Positions 46,803 through 55,687 of a stretch of 64,000 nucleotides of DNA are shown here, piece by piece; the first letter of the stretch is position 1, and every line of letters starts with the position of its first letter. The notes under the pieces were generated by a model. The model was not told where the DNA came from. It worked only from the letters and a program-made list of their open reading frames with translations, and made no database searches. Source of the DNA: Shinella sp. UYSO24 (GTDB lineage Bacteria; Pseudomonadota; Alphaproteobacteria; Rhizobiales; Rhizobiaceae); the NCBI GenBank assembly GCA_902167985.1, contig CABHNZ010000023.1:1-64000 (forward strand). Reading direction: 5' to 3'. A program made the position numbers and the translations under genes.

Positions 46803-47870
46803 TCAGGCCGCGTGCTGCGGGACGGCACCTGACGGCGTGACCTCGACGGTCACATGCGAAAGCTCACCGATAGCGCGCAGCTTTTCCTTGTAATAGCCCG
46901 GATCACGCGGGTTTTCAGAAACCAGCGCAACGATTGCAGCATGATGGCCGGGGCCGACCTGCCAGACATGCAGATCGGAAATCCGATCGCCATCCGTCTC
47001 CACCTGCTCGCGGATCTCGCCTGCCAGATGCCCCTCCTGCGACTGGACGTCGAGAAGCACGCCCGAGGTGACGCGGATCAGCGACCACGACCAGCGGACG
47101 ATGACGATTGCGCCGACAATGCCCATGACCGGGTCCAGCGCGCTCCAGCCATAGGCCTTGCCGAGAATGAGGGCGGCGATGGCAAGCACCGAGGTCAGCG
47201 CATCGGCAATCACATGAATATAGGCCGAGCGCAGATTATTGTCCTGCACAGCACGGGTCGGCACCGCCTCATGAGCATGACTGTGGGGATGCGGATGATC
47301 GTGGCCGTGATGGTCATGATCTGTATGCTCGTGGGCATGGTCATGGTGGCCGGCATGCGAATGGCTGCGATTGTGGCTGTGGCCGTGATTATGGCCATGA
47401 CCATGGGTATGACTGTGGCCATCGTGAAGGAGAAAGGCGCTGACGATATTGACCGCGAGACCGACGACGGCCACGAGAATGGCCTCGTTGAAATTGATCG
47501 TGACGGGATTGGCGAGCCGCACAAGGCTTTCCCAGGCGATGGCCAGCGCAATCAGCGCCAGAACGATGGCACTGGCGAAGCCTGCGAGATCGCCAAGCTT
47601 GCCGGTGCCGAAGGCGAAGCGCGGATTGCGGGCCTGCCGGCGGGCATAGAGATAGGCGAGCGCCGAGATCAGCATGGCGCCCGCATGGGTGGACATGTGC
47701 CAGCCATCAGCCGTCAGCGCCATCGATCCGAAGATAGAGCCGCCGACGATCTCGACCACCATCATCGAAGCGGTGAGCGCGATCACCCACCAGACCTTGC
47801 GGGCATTCCTGTCGTGGTCAGCACCGAGGAAGACATGCTCGTGCTGCATCGCATCCACCGAAATCGCCAT
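46803..47870 (-). CDS. dmeF: DmeF-type cation diffusion facilitator (Ni/Co efflux)
   Basis: A 355-residue CDF transporter. Helices at about residues 25-125 hold TADGWHMSTHAGAM, the HxxxD metal site. A loop of about 50 residues between the third and later helices has some two dozen histidines. A second site is in IHVIADALTSVLA. The C-terminal domain has SDLHVWQVGPGHH. It exports Ni2+/Co2+ from the cytoplasm. The ATG at 47870 follows an AGGAG site. It lies 81 bases after dmeR in one operon. The frame is intact. Confidence 0.92.
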   Translation of the reverse strand: MAISVDAMQHEHVFLGADHDRNARKVWWVIALTASMMVVEIVGGSIFGSMALTADGWHMSTHAGAMLISALAYLYARRQARNPRFAFGTGKLGDLAGFASAIVLALIALAIAWESLVRLANPVTINFNEAILVAVVGLAVNIVSAFLLHDGHSHTHGHGHNHGHSHNRSHSHAGHHDHAHEHTDHDHHGHDHPHPHSHAHEAVPTRAVQDNNLRSAYIHVIADALTSVLAIAALILGKAYGWSALDPVMGIVGAIVIVRWSWSLIRVTSGVLLDVQSQEGHLAGEIREQVETDGDRISDLHVWQVGPGHHAAIVALVSENPRDPGYYKEKLRAIGELSHVTVEVTPSGAVPQHAA

Positions 47871-47951
47871 TTCATTCTCCTGTCCGGATATTCCGGCCAC
47901 TGCCGGAGCTTACTGCATTCGCCGCCGGGTCGTTGCCACGATGGCAGCCGT

Positions 47952-48222
47952 TCAGCGGATATAGGTCCGCAGGCTTCCGCCAGTTCGGCCGCCGCCTTTT
48001 CCCGTTCGGCGTCATCGGCCGCATGGACCACATGCTCATGCAGATGATCCTCCATGACTTCATGGGTGAGGCCCGCCAGTGCACCGCGGATGGAGGCCAG
48101 CAATTGCAGAACTTCGCCGCAGGGCGTTTCGGCCTCGAGCGCCCGCTCGACGGCTTCCATCTGCCTTTCAGCCGACGCACCCGCGCCGTCAGTTTTGCCT
48201 TTTCGCGGATCGTATGGCCCAT
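47952..48222 (-). pseudogene. dmeR: RcnR/CsoR-family Ni/Co-responsive repressor DmeR, two frameshifts
   Basis: An all-helical repressor of about 90 residues. MGHTIREKAKLTARVRRLKG is followed after the break by QMEAVERALEAETPCGEVLQ, with the metal-site Cys, then EDHLHEHVVHA. It should repress dmeRF until Ni or Co binds. Breaks lie near 48160 (LKG-QMEAVE) and 47975 (AEA-LRTYIR), each needing one C. The operator candidate is at 48240-48258. Confidence 0.87.
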
Positions 48223-48239
48223 GTTCAACGCTCTCTTAG

Positions 48240-48258
48240 TATAGGGGGGTACCCTATA
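48240..48258 (-). promoter_or_regulatory. DmeR operator candidate
   Basis: TATAGGG (48240-48246) and CCCTATA (48252-48258) flank GGGTA. This is a G-tract palindrome of the kind bound by RcnR/CsoR-family repressors. It lies 18 bases upstream of the dmeR start. Confidence 0.72.
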
Positions 48259-48396
48259 TGAGATGCTGGCCATCTGGCAAGGATGCAAAGTGCCGGGTGG
48301 GGTGCGGGGGTATTTGTGCGCGGGGGCATGTAGGCGCAACGGGCAGCCACCCGAGCCGGCCGGCCTTGCCATGGGTGCGGCCGGGCCTACATAAAT

Positions 48397-48411
48397 CTCC
48401 AGAGACTAGAG
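48397..48411 (+). promoter_or_regulatory. Imperfect MerR-type operator
   Basis: CTCCAG (48397-48402) and CTAGAG (48406-48411) form a 5/6 dyad, 22 bases before the merR ATG. MerR-family genes are often autoregulated through such CTC...GAG dyads. Confidence 0.4.
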
Positions 48412-48432
48412 GTTTTGAGGAAGACGATCGCC

Positions 48433-48848
48433 ATGCTGTCCATCGGAGACCTGTCGAAGCGCACCGGCGTGAAGGTGCCGACGATCCGCTATTACGAGGA
48501 GATGGGGCTGATTGCGGCTGCCGAGCGCTCGGAGGGCAACCAGCGGCGGTACCGGCGCGAGGATCTCGAACGGCTGGCCTTCATCCGCCATGCGCGCGAT
48601 CTCGGGCTGGAGATCGTCGCGATCCGCGAATTGATCTCGCTTGGCCAGCATCCGGAGCGCCCTGCGCCGATGCCGACCGGATCGCCACCGACCATCTTGC
48701 CGCCGTGCGCGAAAAGATCGCCAAGCTGCAACGGCTGGAACAGGAGCTGGAGCGGATCGTCTCCCATTGCGATGGCGGCCACTCGATCGGGGAATGCTAC
48801 GTCATCCGCTCGCTCTCCGACCATGGACTGTGCGAGCACGAGCATTAG
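48433..48848 (+). pseudogene. MerR-family regulator, one frameshift
   Basis: A regulator of about 139 residues: SIGDLSKRTGVKVPTIRYYE, MGLIAAAERSEGNQRRYRRE and, after the break near 48665 (ERP-CADADRIATDHLAAV), a C-terminal CDGGHSIGECYVIRSL and DHGLCEHEH. The Cys/His-rich tail suggests a metal or redox ligand, but it lacks the CueR copper loop. The neighbouring dmeRF operon is convenient context, not proof. ATG at 48433; one C is missing at the break. Confidence 0.8.
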
Positions 48849-49022
48849 TGCGCGGCGTTCTGGCGTGACTGGCTAGCGGGCGCAAAACAGCCGATATGCG
48901 ATGGCGCTTGACAAGCGGCATCAACGGGAGCAATGAAGCGCCCATGATCACGACGCGCACAACCATCGCTGCCACGTATTTTTGGGCCTACCTGTAAAGG
49001 GCGGCTCGACAGATCATCATGT

Positions 49023-49051
49023 CAACAAGCCGCCGTCAGGCGGCTTTGTTG
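49023..49051 (+). terminator. Hairpin downstream of merR
   Basis: CAACAAGCCGCC and GGCGGCTTTGTTG form a 12-pair stem with one bulge and a four-base loop. It lies 175 bases after the merR stop. The rest of 48849-49137 has no gene. Confidence 0.6.
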
Positions 49052-49137
49052 TATCAACGGCACCTGACGGCATTAAAAGACCGGAAAAGGAATGCGACAA
49101 TGACCGAAGATACCGATATCTCACTGGACGCCCGCCT

Positions 49138-49587
49138 GTGGTGACGATCCGCGCCGCCAAATCGCGTGACCTGCCGCAGCTGGCCGAGATGATCGCAGCA
49201 CTTGCCGCCCATCACAACGATCCTTCCGCGATGACGATCGACACGCTGGAACGCGACCTCTTCGGCGATGTTCCTTGGATTACCGCACTTGTGGCGGATG
49301 CCGGCAACGAGCTGATCGGCTATGCCATTCTCGTACCGCTCTACAAGGCGCAGGAAGGCCAGCGCGGCATGGACCTGCATCACCTCTTCGTCCGTGACGG
49401 CCATCGCGGCCATGGCATCGGCCAGCATCTGGTTGCCCGCGCCCGCGAGATCGCGAAGAATGCCGGCTGCGGCTATCTCTCGGTCAGCGCCGCCACCGGC
49501 AATTTCACCGCCCACAAATTCTACGAGCACATGGATTTCAAGCCGCGGCCAGTGACCGGCATGCGCTTCACCCAGGCGCTCGCCTGA
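49138..49587 (+). CDS. GNAT family N-acetyltransferase
   Basis: A 149-residue GNAT protein: VTIRAAKSRDLPQLAEMIAA, the core HHLFVRDGHRGHGIGQHLVA with the acetyl-CoA loop, and ATGNFTAHKFYEHMDF. Substrate is unknown; polyamine or small-molecule acetylation is usual for this length. Start is GTG 49138 or 49141. A 14-codon frame from ATG 49100 ends on the start (GTGGTGA) and could be the true N-terminus if one base is missing. Confidence 0.83.
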   Translation: MVTIRAAKSRDLPQLAEMIAALAAHHNDPSAMTIDTLERDLFGDVPWITALVADAGNELIGYAILVPLYKAQEGQRGMDLHHLFVRDGHRGHGIGQHLVARAREIAKNAGCGYLSVSAATGNFTAHKFYEHMDFKPRPVTGMRFTQALA

Positions 49588-49661
49588 GGCTGGGGACTTG
49601 AGAGACTGTCGCGGCGCCTGAAAGGCCGCACCTCGATCTCCTGACCCAATCCGGCCAAGGC

Positions 49662-49994
49662 TCATCCGGCAGCCTTGGCCAGAACCTCTTCCGCCCATTG
49701 GTTGAGGCTCTTGCCCGAAAGTTCGGCTGCCAGCGCGGCGCGGCGGTGAACGTCCGGGCTGACGCGAAACATCATTTTGCCGGAATAGGGCTTTTGCGGC
49801 TCCTTGCCGATCTTGGCGCAGGTTTCGAGATAGTCATCGACCGCCTCGTGAAAGGCCTGACGCAGATCCTCCACGCTCTCTGCATGAAAGCCTACGCCAT
49901 CAACGATACCGGCGATCTGGCCGAAGAGGATACCGTCTTCGTCATCATATTCGATGCGGGCCGAATAGCCCTTGTAGCTCATCACATCGCTCAT
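49662..49994 (-). CDS. hicB: HicB-family antitoxin
   Basis: A 110-residue protein. An N-terminal HicB fold (YKGYSARIEYDDEDGILFGQ, VEDLRQAFHEAVDDYLETCA) is joined to a C-terminal ribbon-helix-helix (FRVSPDVHRRAALAAELSGK, SLNQWAEEVLAKA). It should neutralise HicA and repress the pair. The gene follows hicA with an ATGA overlap, the usual toxin-first order of hicAB. The frame is intact. Confidence 0.92.
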   Translation of the reverse strand: MSDVMSYKGYSARIEYDDEDGILFGQIAGIVDGVGFHAESVEDLRQAFHEAVDDYLETCAKIGKEPQKPYSGKMMFRVSPDVHRRAALAAELSGKSLNQWAEEVLAKAAG

Positions 49995-50245
49995 GGCACA
50001 ATTCCCAACCGCATCAGATAGGCGCGCGCGGCGCGGACCTGATAGCGCTTTGCTTCCTTTTCCGGATGCGGACGGTGAAAGGTCTCGACCTCGCCGTTCA
50101 TGACGAAGCGAACCCGTGAGCCATTGCCCTCGATCATCCGGCACCCGGCAGCAAGCAACAGGCCCTCTATGGCCGCCCATTCGAGCGTCCCGGAAACGGG
50201 GTCACGAAAGACCGCTTCGAGCGTTTTGAGATGCTTGCTGTTCAT
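49991..50245 (-). CDS. hicA: HicA-family mRNA interferase toxin
   Basis: An 84-residue protein with KHLKTLEAVFRDPVSGTLEW, EGLLLAAGCRMIEGNGSRVR and the catalytic histidine region VETFHRPHPEKEA. This variant is slightly longer than classic HicA and has the WAAIEGLLLAAG helix of the HicA double-stranded RNA-binding fold. It cleaves mRNA when free. The start is ATG 50245. The frame is intact. Confidence 0.9.
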   Translation of the reverse strand: MNSKHLKTLEAVFRDPVSGTLEWAAIEGLLLAAGCRMIEGNGSRVRFVMNGEVETFHRPHPEKEAKRYQVRAARAYLMRLGIVP

Positions 50246-50294
50246 ACGGGCATCGTAAGTCACGCTTGCAATTTCTGCAAGCATGACAAGGCGA

Positions 50295-51206
50295 CTACCG
50301 CGCCGGCACGGCCTTCAGATAGGCGGCGATCGCTTCGAGATCGGCCTGCGGCAGATGCGCCATGTTCTGCTGCACCTCGACCATGGAGCCACCGGCGGAA
50401 TCATATTCCGGGGTAAAGCCGGTCTGCAGGTAGTTGACGATATCGGCCTCGCTCCAGGATTTGATATCGCCGCCGGAGGTGATGTCGGGGATCGACCCCT
50501 GCCCTTCCGGGTTCGGGCCGCCGGCCAGCCAGCGATCCTTGACGAAGCCGCCCAACGGATCGCGCGGCGTATGGCATTCGCCGCAATGGCCGGGGCCTTC
50601 GACGAGATACTGGCCGCGCTTCACCCTTTCATCGGCAGAGGCAAGCTCGACGCGCGGCTGATCGGTGAAATAGAGGAATTTCCAGCCGCCGACCGCCATT
50701 CGGATATTGAAGGGAAAGCCGAGCTCGTGCAGGGCTGCGACATTGTCGCTTTTCGGCAGGGTCTTCAGGTAGCCGAAAAGATCGTTGATATCCGCCTTCG
50801 TCATCCGGTCATAGGAGCCGTAGGGGAAGGACGGGTAGAGATGTTCGCCGGAGGGCGAGACGCCGCGGCTCATGGCATTGCCGAAATCGGCCAGTGTCCA
50901 TGCGCCGATACCGGCCTTTTCATCGGGCGAGATGTTGGGAATATGGAATGTGCCGAAAGGGCTCGGCAGGGCGCGCCCGCCGGCAAGGGTCTTTACGGCA
51001 TCGCCGCTCGCGCCATTGGCGGCATGACAGCTGGCGCAGCCGCCGGCCCAGAACAGTTTTTCGCCATTGGCGAGATCCGGCTGGCCAAGGCCCGCCCAAT
51101 AGGCATTTGGATGCGGGTCCGGTTTCGTCACCACCCATGCACCGACCGCGGCTGCAGCGACGATCACGACGCCGGCACCCAGAATTTTAGACCACATCGC
51201 GCCCAT
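50295..51206 (-). CDS. Diheme cytochrome c
   Basis: A 303-residue periplasmic protein anchored by an N-terminal helix (SKILGAGVVIVAAAAVGAWV). Two heme-binding CxxCH sites are seen, CASCHAANG near residue 60 and CGECHTPRD near residue 205, with distal Met in the loops. It resembles the cytochrome c subunits of alcohol/aldehyde dehydrogenases and thiosulfate systems. It follows the cytochrome c'-like gene and is likely co-transcribed. The frame is intact. Confidence 0.88.
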   Translation of the reverse strand: MGAMWSKILGAGVVIVAAAAVGAWVVTKPDPHPNAYWAGLGQPDLANGEKLFWAGGCASCHAANGASGDAVKTLAGGRALPSPFGTFHIPNISPDEKAGIGAWTLADFGNAMSRGVSPSGEHLYPSFPYGSYDRMTKADINDLFGYLKTLPKSDNVAALHELGFPFNIRMAVGGWKFLYFTDQPRVELASADERVKRGQYLVEGPGHCGECHTPRDPLGGFVKDRWLAGGPNPEGQGSIPDITSGGDIKSWSEADIVNYLQTGFTPEYDSAGGSMVEVQQNMAHLPQADLEAIAAYLKAVPAR

Positions 51207-51302
51207 CCTTCATGTTCCTCCCCGTGACGGCCGCACGGCAGCAGGTGGTCTCTGTCCGTCGACAAGCCGAAAAGGGCAGCCGACGGGCAGAGGCAGCTGT
51301 CA

Positions 51303-51763
51303 TCACTTCTTGAGGCGATAGGTCTGGTGGCAGGCGCCGCAATTGGCGCCGAGCGTCTGGACGGCTTTCTGCACGCCTGCCTGATCGGCCGGCAGCGAGG
51401 CGAGAAGCGTGTCGGCCTCACCGGCAAGCTTGGCCGCATGGGCGCGGAAATCCGCATTGTTCGTCCAGATCGCCGTTGCCGCCTCGGAATTGGCTTCGGA
51501 GCGGCCGGGAACTGATCCGGGAAGGCCTTCATGTCGGTGCTGATCGTCGTCAGCGCCGTCTTTACCGCTTCCGCATCATAGGGCTTCTGGCCCTTGGCGA
51601 TGGCACCCAGCGCGCCGACGGCGCCGCCGACCTGCTTCATCATCTGCTCGCGCTTGGCCTGCGGCGTTTCCTGCGCCATGGCGACCGTCGAGAGTGCGGC
51701 AGCGCCCACTGCCGCACCAAGACAGAGGGCAATAGTGGCGGTCGAAAGCTTGGCGGATATCAT
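51303..51763 (-). pseudogene. Cytochrome c'-type protein, one frameshift
   Basis: A protein of about 153 residues: signal peptide (KLSTATIALCLGAAVGAAAL), a four-helix bundle (REQMMKQVGGAVGALGAIAK) and a C-terminal GANCGACHQTYRLKK, the heme site typical of cytochrome c' proteins. It may bind NO or act in electron transfer. A break near 51512 (QFPA-GSEANSE) needs one G. It lies upstream of the diheme cytochrome gene on the same strand. Confidence 0.85.
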
Positions 51764-51970
51764 GACGTCTTCTCCTCGATTTTGCGCCGGCACTCCACCG
51801 GCGACGCATTTGCCTACCGATGATTGCAAGCCTAAGCGGCTGAAAGAAGTCACGTTTCCGTCAGGATGCGTGAATTGCAACGATTGCGAGAAAACACACT
51901 GTTCACAAATATCGAACGAATAATCTTCAATATGACAACAGTGCGACACGGGAAAACAATCGGACCCGCT

Positions 51971-52906
51971 TCACAGAGGCAGGAAGCGGCTTTCCTCGCG
52001 GCCGTGGCCGATGATCTCGATGCGATCCGCATGGATTTCGACGACAGCGAAGGTGTTTTCGCTCGGCGTATCGACCATGCCCTTGAAATTGACGTACCAG
52101 GTTGAGCCGTCGCGACCGAGATTGCCGACGTGGTTATGGCCGCAGAGATAGGCGATGACATTGCCTGAACCGGCGAACAGCGCCGTCAGCCTCTCGCCAT
52201 TCCACATATTATGCTCGTTTTGCGGACAGAGCGGATAGTGGCCCATGACCACGACCTTTTCACCGTCATCGGCTGCCTGCGCCAGAACTGCTTCCAGCCA
52301 TTGGAACTGAGCCTCGCCGATACCGCCATTCCAGCGCATGGCGTTGATCGCGCCTCCCGCTTCGAGTTCGGCAAGGCGCATCTTCGCCCGCTCGTGGCGC
52401 GGATCGCCCGGCGCAGTAGAGAAGAGGCTCTCCTCGCTGCCGTCGATGACGACGAAACGGATGCCGCCTTTGGCGAAATGATGAAAGGGTGCGGGCATGC
52501 CGAGGCGGGTGTGAACCGCTGCCAGATGTTCCGGCGCGACGGAAAAATCATGGTTGCCGGGAAGAAGCACGCTCTCATGGCGCAGTTTTTCGTAGGCGGC
52601 GAGGACGGGTCCGAAGCTCTCCCAGTCGCGATCGATGAGATCGCCGAGTGTCACGACAAATGACAGATCCTCGCCGTTCAGAACCTCGATGGCATCATCA
52701 AGCTTGGCGAGACTGTTGCGATAGTAGCGGAGATGCTCCGGCCGCGGATCGGCATCGGCATATTGCGGATCGGAGATCACGCCGAAACGGACGATGGGCC
52801 GCGTTTCTACGGGCGTGGCCGGGGCGCAAAGGAAGAGCCAAGGGGGGAGAGAGGTGAGGATGACATGCGTGGCGGATAGGCTCCCGAGATGACAGGGGTG
52901 TGACAA
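51971..52906 (-). CDS. Metallophosphoesterase, ADPRibase-Mn-like
   Basis: A protein of about 311 residues with the binuclear metallophosphatase motifs: FGVISDPQYAD, TLGDLIDRD, LLPGNHDFSV, VVMGHYPL and CGHNHVGN. The segment DPQYAD...RYYRNSLAKLDDAIEVLN is like Mn-dependent ADP-ribose/CDP-alcohol diphosphatases. The first 40 residues are not conserved and the start (GTG 52906) is uncertain. The frame is intact. Confidence 0.85.
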   Translation of the reverse strand: MSHPCHLGSLSATHVILTSLPPWLFLCAPATPVETRPIVRFGVISDPQYADADPRPEHLRYYRNSLAKLDDAIEVLNGEDLSFVVTLGDLIDRDWESFGPVLAAYEKLRHESVLLPGNHDFSVAPEHLAAVHTRLGMPAPFHHFAKGGIRFVVIDGSEESLFSTAPGDPRHERAKMRLAELEAGGAINAMRWNGGIGEAQFQWLEAVLAQAADDGEKVVVMGHYPLCPQNEHNMWNGERLTALFAGSGNVIAYLCGHNHVGNLGRDGSTWYVNFKGMVDTPSENTFAVVEIHADRIEIIGHGREESRFLPL

Positions 52907-52929
52907 ATGCCCCGATGTCAGAAAGGCGA

Positions 52930-53375
52930 TTACAAGGTGAGATCGTCAGGAGAAAGAACAGCCAGGCCGAAAGGCTCGAAATGGCGCCGGTTCTTCGTGA
53001 CGATCGTCAGACCGTGAACCTCGGCCGTGCCGGCAATGATCGCATCCACCGCACCGGAATTGTAGCCCGATGCGACTGCCTCTGCTTCCATCCGGCCACC
53101 TGCCCTGGCACTCTCGATATCGACCGCCAGGATATGATCGGCGTAGCCCGCAACCAAGCCATCGAGAATGCCGCGGATCAAAGCGGCTTTCGCCGTCGCG
53201 CCCTTTGCTTCAAGAAGGCGAATACCCTTTTCGATCTCATGGACAGTGATGACCGAAAGATACACCGTATTTTGTTCTTCCTGCCGCTCCAGCCATTCGG
53301 CAAAGGCCCTATTGGCACGATGTTGGAGGGCGACAAGAGGGAGATCACGTTGGTGTCGAGCAAAAACCCGCTCAC
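52930..53375 (-). pseudogene. vapC: VapC-like PIN-domain toxin, one frameshift
   Basis: A PIN ribonuclease of about 140 residues: FLLDTNVISLL with the first catalytic Asp, VYLSVITVHEIEKGIRLLEA with the conserved Glu, and SGAVDAIIAGTAEVHGLTIV with the final acidic residues. VapC toxins cleave tRNA or rRNA. The start is GTG 53375, overlapping the vapB stop (GTGA). A break lies between 53300 and 53335, after LLSPSNIV. Confidence 0.86.
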
Positions 53376-53639
53376 AGGCCGGAATCACGACTGGGAACGG
53401 CGTTTCGCCGAAAAGCCTCGTCATCCAGATCTACGCCGGCGGGGAAAGTTCGGAGATAGGCGGAAAGGCTTTTCCCGTCCTTCGCGATTGCCTTGCGGGC
53501 GAGTTCCGCAGCCTCGACGCTGACGACCACCGCGGCGGGACGGCCATCTCGCGTGATCGTGACGAATTCTCCGGATGCCGCCTTGTCGACCACATCGGAA
53601 AACTCCGCCTTAGCAAGTTTGACGCTGATTTCCGACATG
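53372..53639 (-). CDS. vapB: VapB/Phd-type antitoxin
   Basis: An 88-residue antitoxin with the Phd/YefM-like start MSEISVKLAKAEFSDVVDKA, SGEFVTITRDGRPAAVVVSV and an acidic tail (VDLDDEAFRRNAV). It binds the PIN toxin encoded next and represses the operon. ATG at 53639. The frame is intact. Confidence 0.88.
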
Positions 53640-53741
53640 ACGCCCTCAGGGAGATCGCGACCTTCCGCTATTAACGCACCGGGTGACTGCGATTTCAAGC
53701 CGAGCGAGGACCGGAAAGCGACAAATAAATGCTCCCATAAA

Positions 53742-53776
53742 CGCGAAAACGCCCGGCACCTTTCGGGACCGGGCGT
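53742..53776 (-). terminator. Rho-independent terminator of sodB
   Basis: ACGCCCGG (53749-53756) and CCGGGCGT (53769-53776) form a perfect stem. On the minus strand it is followed by TTTTCGCGTTT. It lies 45 bases after the sodB stop. Confidence 0.82.
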
Positions 53777-53820
53777 CATCATGCGATCATCTCGTGCGAT
53801 CAGTTCGCAGGCAGCACGAA

Positions 53821-54423
53821 TTACTTCGTGGCGGCTTCGTACATTTCCAGCACGTAATCCCAGTTGATCAGGCTGTCGACGAAGGCTTCGAGGTACTTCG
53901 GACGGGCATTGCGGTAGTCGATGTAGTAGGAATGTTCCCATACGTCGACGCCGAGGATCGGCGACGCGCCGTGAACGAGCGGGTTTTCGCCGTTCGGGGT
54001 CTTGGAGATTTCGAGCTTGCCGTTCTTGACCGAAAGCCATGCCCAGCCCGAGCCGAACTGGGTGGTGCCGGCAGCAATGAAATCAGCCTTGAACTTGTCA
54101 TAGCCACCGAGATCGGACGCGATTGCGGCTTCGAGCTTGCCCGGCAGCTTGGTGCCGCCGCCATCCTTCTTCATCCACTTCCAGAAATGGATGTGGTTGT
54201 AGTGCTGGGCAGCGTTGTTGAAGAGGCCGGCATTGGTGCCGAAGGACTTCTTGACGACTTCCTCGACCGAAAGATCTGCGAGGCCGGCTTCGGCAGCGAG
54301 CTTGTTGCCGTTGTCGACATAGGCCTTGTGGTGCTTGTCGTGGTGGTACTCAAGCGTTTCCTTCGACATGAAGGGCTGCAGGGCTTCGTAATCGTAGGGC
54401 AGTTCGGGAAGTTCAAAAGCCAT
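53821..54423 (-). CDS. sodB: Fe/Mn superoxide dismutase
   Basis: A 200-residue SodB that converts superoxide to hydrogen peroxide. Metal ligands are seen in LEYHHDKHH, NNAAQHYNHIHFW and DVWEHSYYIDY. The N-terminus ELPELPYDYEALQPFMS is standard. The sequence GGTKLPGKLEAAIASDLGGY fits the iron- or cambialistic form; metal choice is not certain. The frame is intact and a terminator follows. Confidence 0.96.
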   Translation of the reverse strand: MAFELPELPYDYEALQPFMSKETLEYHHDKHHKAYVDNGNKLAAEAGLADLSVEEVVKKSFGTNAGLFNNAAQHYNHIHFWKWMKKDGGGTKLPGKLEAAIASDLGGYDKFKADFIAAGTTQFGSGWAWLSVKNGKLEISKTPNGENPLVHGASPILGVDVWEHSYYIDYRNARPKYLEAFVDSLINWDYVLEMYEAATK

Positions 54424-54640
54424 TGGTCTACTCCTTCTGAGACAAACGTCACGGCACCGGCATCAAGCCGGGCGTGGAACCGGGAAAGCGGCAAAACCGT
54501 AGAACAGGTTGAGGCGGAACATAGGGGGGGACCGGCCAAGAGGCAACGGTGATGTTCCCAAAATCGCAGCCTTTTCTGCCAAGACCTTGCCGAATTTTGA
54601 GGCTAGGCGGAAAGCCATCGACAACAGGAGGAGCAGATCG

Positions 54641-54975
54641 ATGAAAGCATTCCGGACCTTGGCACCGTCACCCTGATCATGGCCGGCATCGGCCTTGCCG
54701 GGACGGCGCAGGCCGCTTCCGGCGACGCATGGTCGGCGTTCCAGAAGGAGGTAACGACCGCCTGCCTTGCCGCCTCCAGGGGCCTGATCGAGAACGGCCG
54801 TGCGGTGGTCGATCCGTTCGGCAGCCAGTCCTTTGGGCTTGCGGTCATTTCGGGCAAGGCGGTCGGAGCAAAGGTGACGATCAGCACGATCTGCGCCTTC
54901 GACAAGAAGACCCGGAAAGCCGAGATCGGCGGCGAGATTTCGAGCGACAGGCTGCTGGTGAAGGGCAAGCGGTAG
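54641..54975 (+). pseudogene. Small exported hypothetical protein, one frameshift
   Basis: A protein of about 111 residues from ATG 54641, which follows an AGGAGGAG site. The signal peptide (TLIMAGIGLAGTAQA) and the mature start (ASGDAWSAFQKEVTTACLAA) are clear; the end is GGEISSDRLLVKGKR. A break near 54664 (FRTL-GTVTL) needs one G. The function is unknown. Confidence 0.68.
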
Positions 54976-55052
54976 GAGGCAGGTGATTGCGGATCGCTTT
55001 CGGACAAGCGTTTTCCATGCTATCGTTGATGCAAGACAAGAGGTTTTTCGCC

Positions 55053-55379
55053 ATGCCCGCCGGCCGGTCCATTACCGTGACGATTTCAGACGAGATGCGC
55101 GAGCTCATCGACCGCAAGGTCGCGTCCGGCGAATATGCCGATGAAAGCGCCGTCGTGGCCGAGGGGTTGCAACTGCTGGCCGGCGACGAGACCGATCCAG
55201 ATTTGCAATTCCCGGATGCTGTCCTTGAAGGCGAAGACCTGACAAGCTGGCTGCGCGAACAAGTTCTGCCCGTCATCGAGGCTCATGATCCATCAAACGT
55301 GCTCTCCATTGATGAAGTCAGGCGACAGCTGGAAGAGCACATGGATACACGGGATCGCGAGAGGCGCTTTCCCGCATGA
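55053..55379 (+). CDS. ParD-like antitoxin, long form
   Basis: A 108-residue protein with a ParD ribbon-helix-helix start: GRSITVTISDEMRELIDRKV, SGEYADESAVVAEGLQLL. It has a long acidic extension (LAGDETDPDLQFPDAVLEGE) absent from the shorter ParD at 5828. Its TGA overlaps the toxin ATG. It should neutralise the following ParE. Confidence 0.86.
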   Translation: MPAGRSITVTISDEMRELIDRKVASGEYADESAVVAEGLQLLAGDETDPDLQFPDAVLEGEDLTSWLREQVLPVIEAHDPSNVLSIDEVRRQLEEHMDTRDRERRFPA

Positions 55380-55687
55380 GATACAGGATCGTCTTCGATC
55401 CTGCTGCCAAGCGTGACGTCGACGCGCTTTTCGACTATGTGGCGGCAAATGCGGGCCGTGCCGTTGCGCGGCGCTATCTCGGGCGGCTGCTCGACTACTG
55501 CGCCCGCTTCAACACCTTTCCACAACGGGGCACGCGGCACGACGACATTGGGCCCGGCATTCGCATTGTCGGCTTCGAGCGCCGCGTCACCATCGTCTTC
55601 CGCATAGACGGGAATGTCGTCACCGTGCTGCGCATCCTTTACGCTGGCCGCAGTCATGACGCACCAGAGAACGACGCGACCGACTAA
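55376..55687 (+). CDS. parE: ParE-family toxin
   Basis: A 103-residue toxin: RYRIVFDPAAKRDVDALFDY, YCARFNTFPQRGTRHDDIGPG and VGFERRVTIVFRIDGNVVTV. It is the second ParE of the window. The ATG overlaps the antitoxin stop. The frame is intact. Confidence 0.88.
   Translation: MRYRIVFDPAAKRDVDALFDYVAANAGRAVARRYLGRLLDYCARFNTFPQRGTRHDDIGPGIRIVGFERRVTIVFRIDGNVVTVLRILYAGRSHDAPENDATD

Noticed and set aside
49023..49051. tRNA-like or riboswitch structure
   Set aside because: It is a single stem-loop without a cloverleaf or conserved loops; a terminator fits better.
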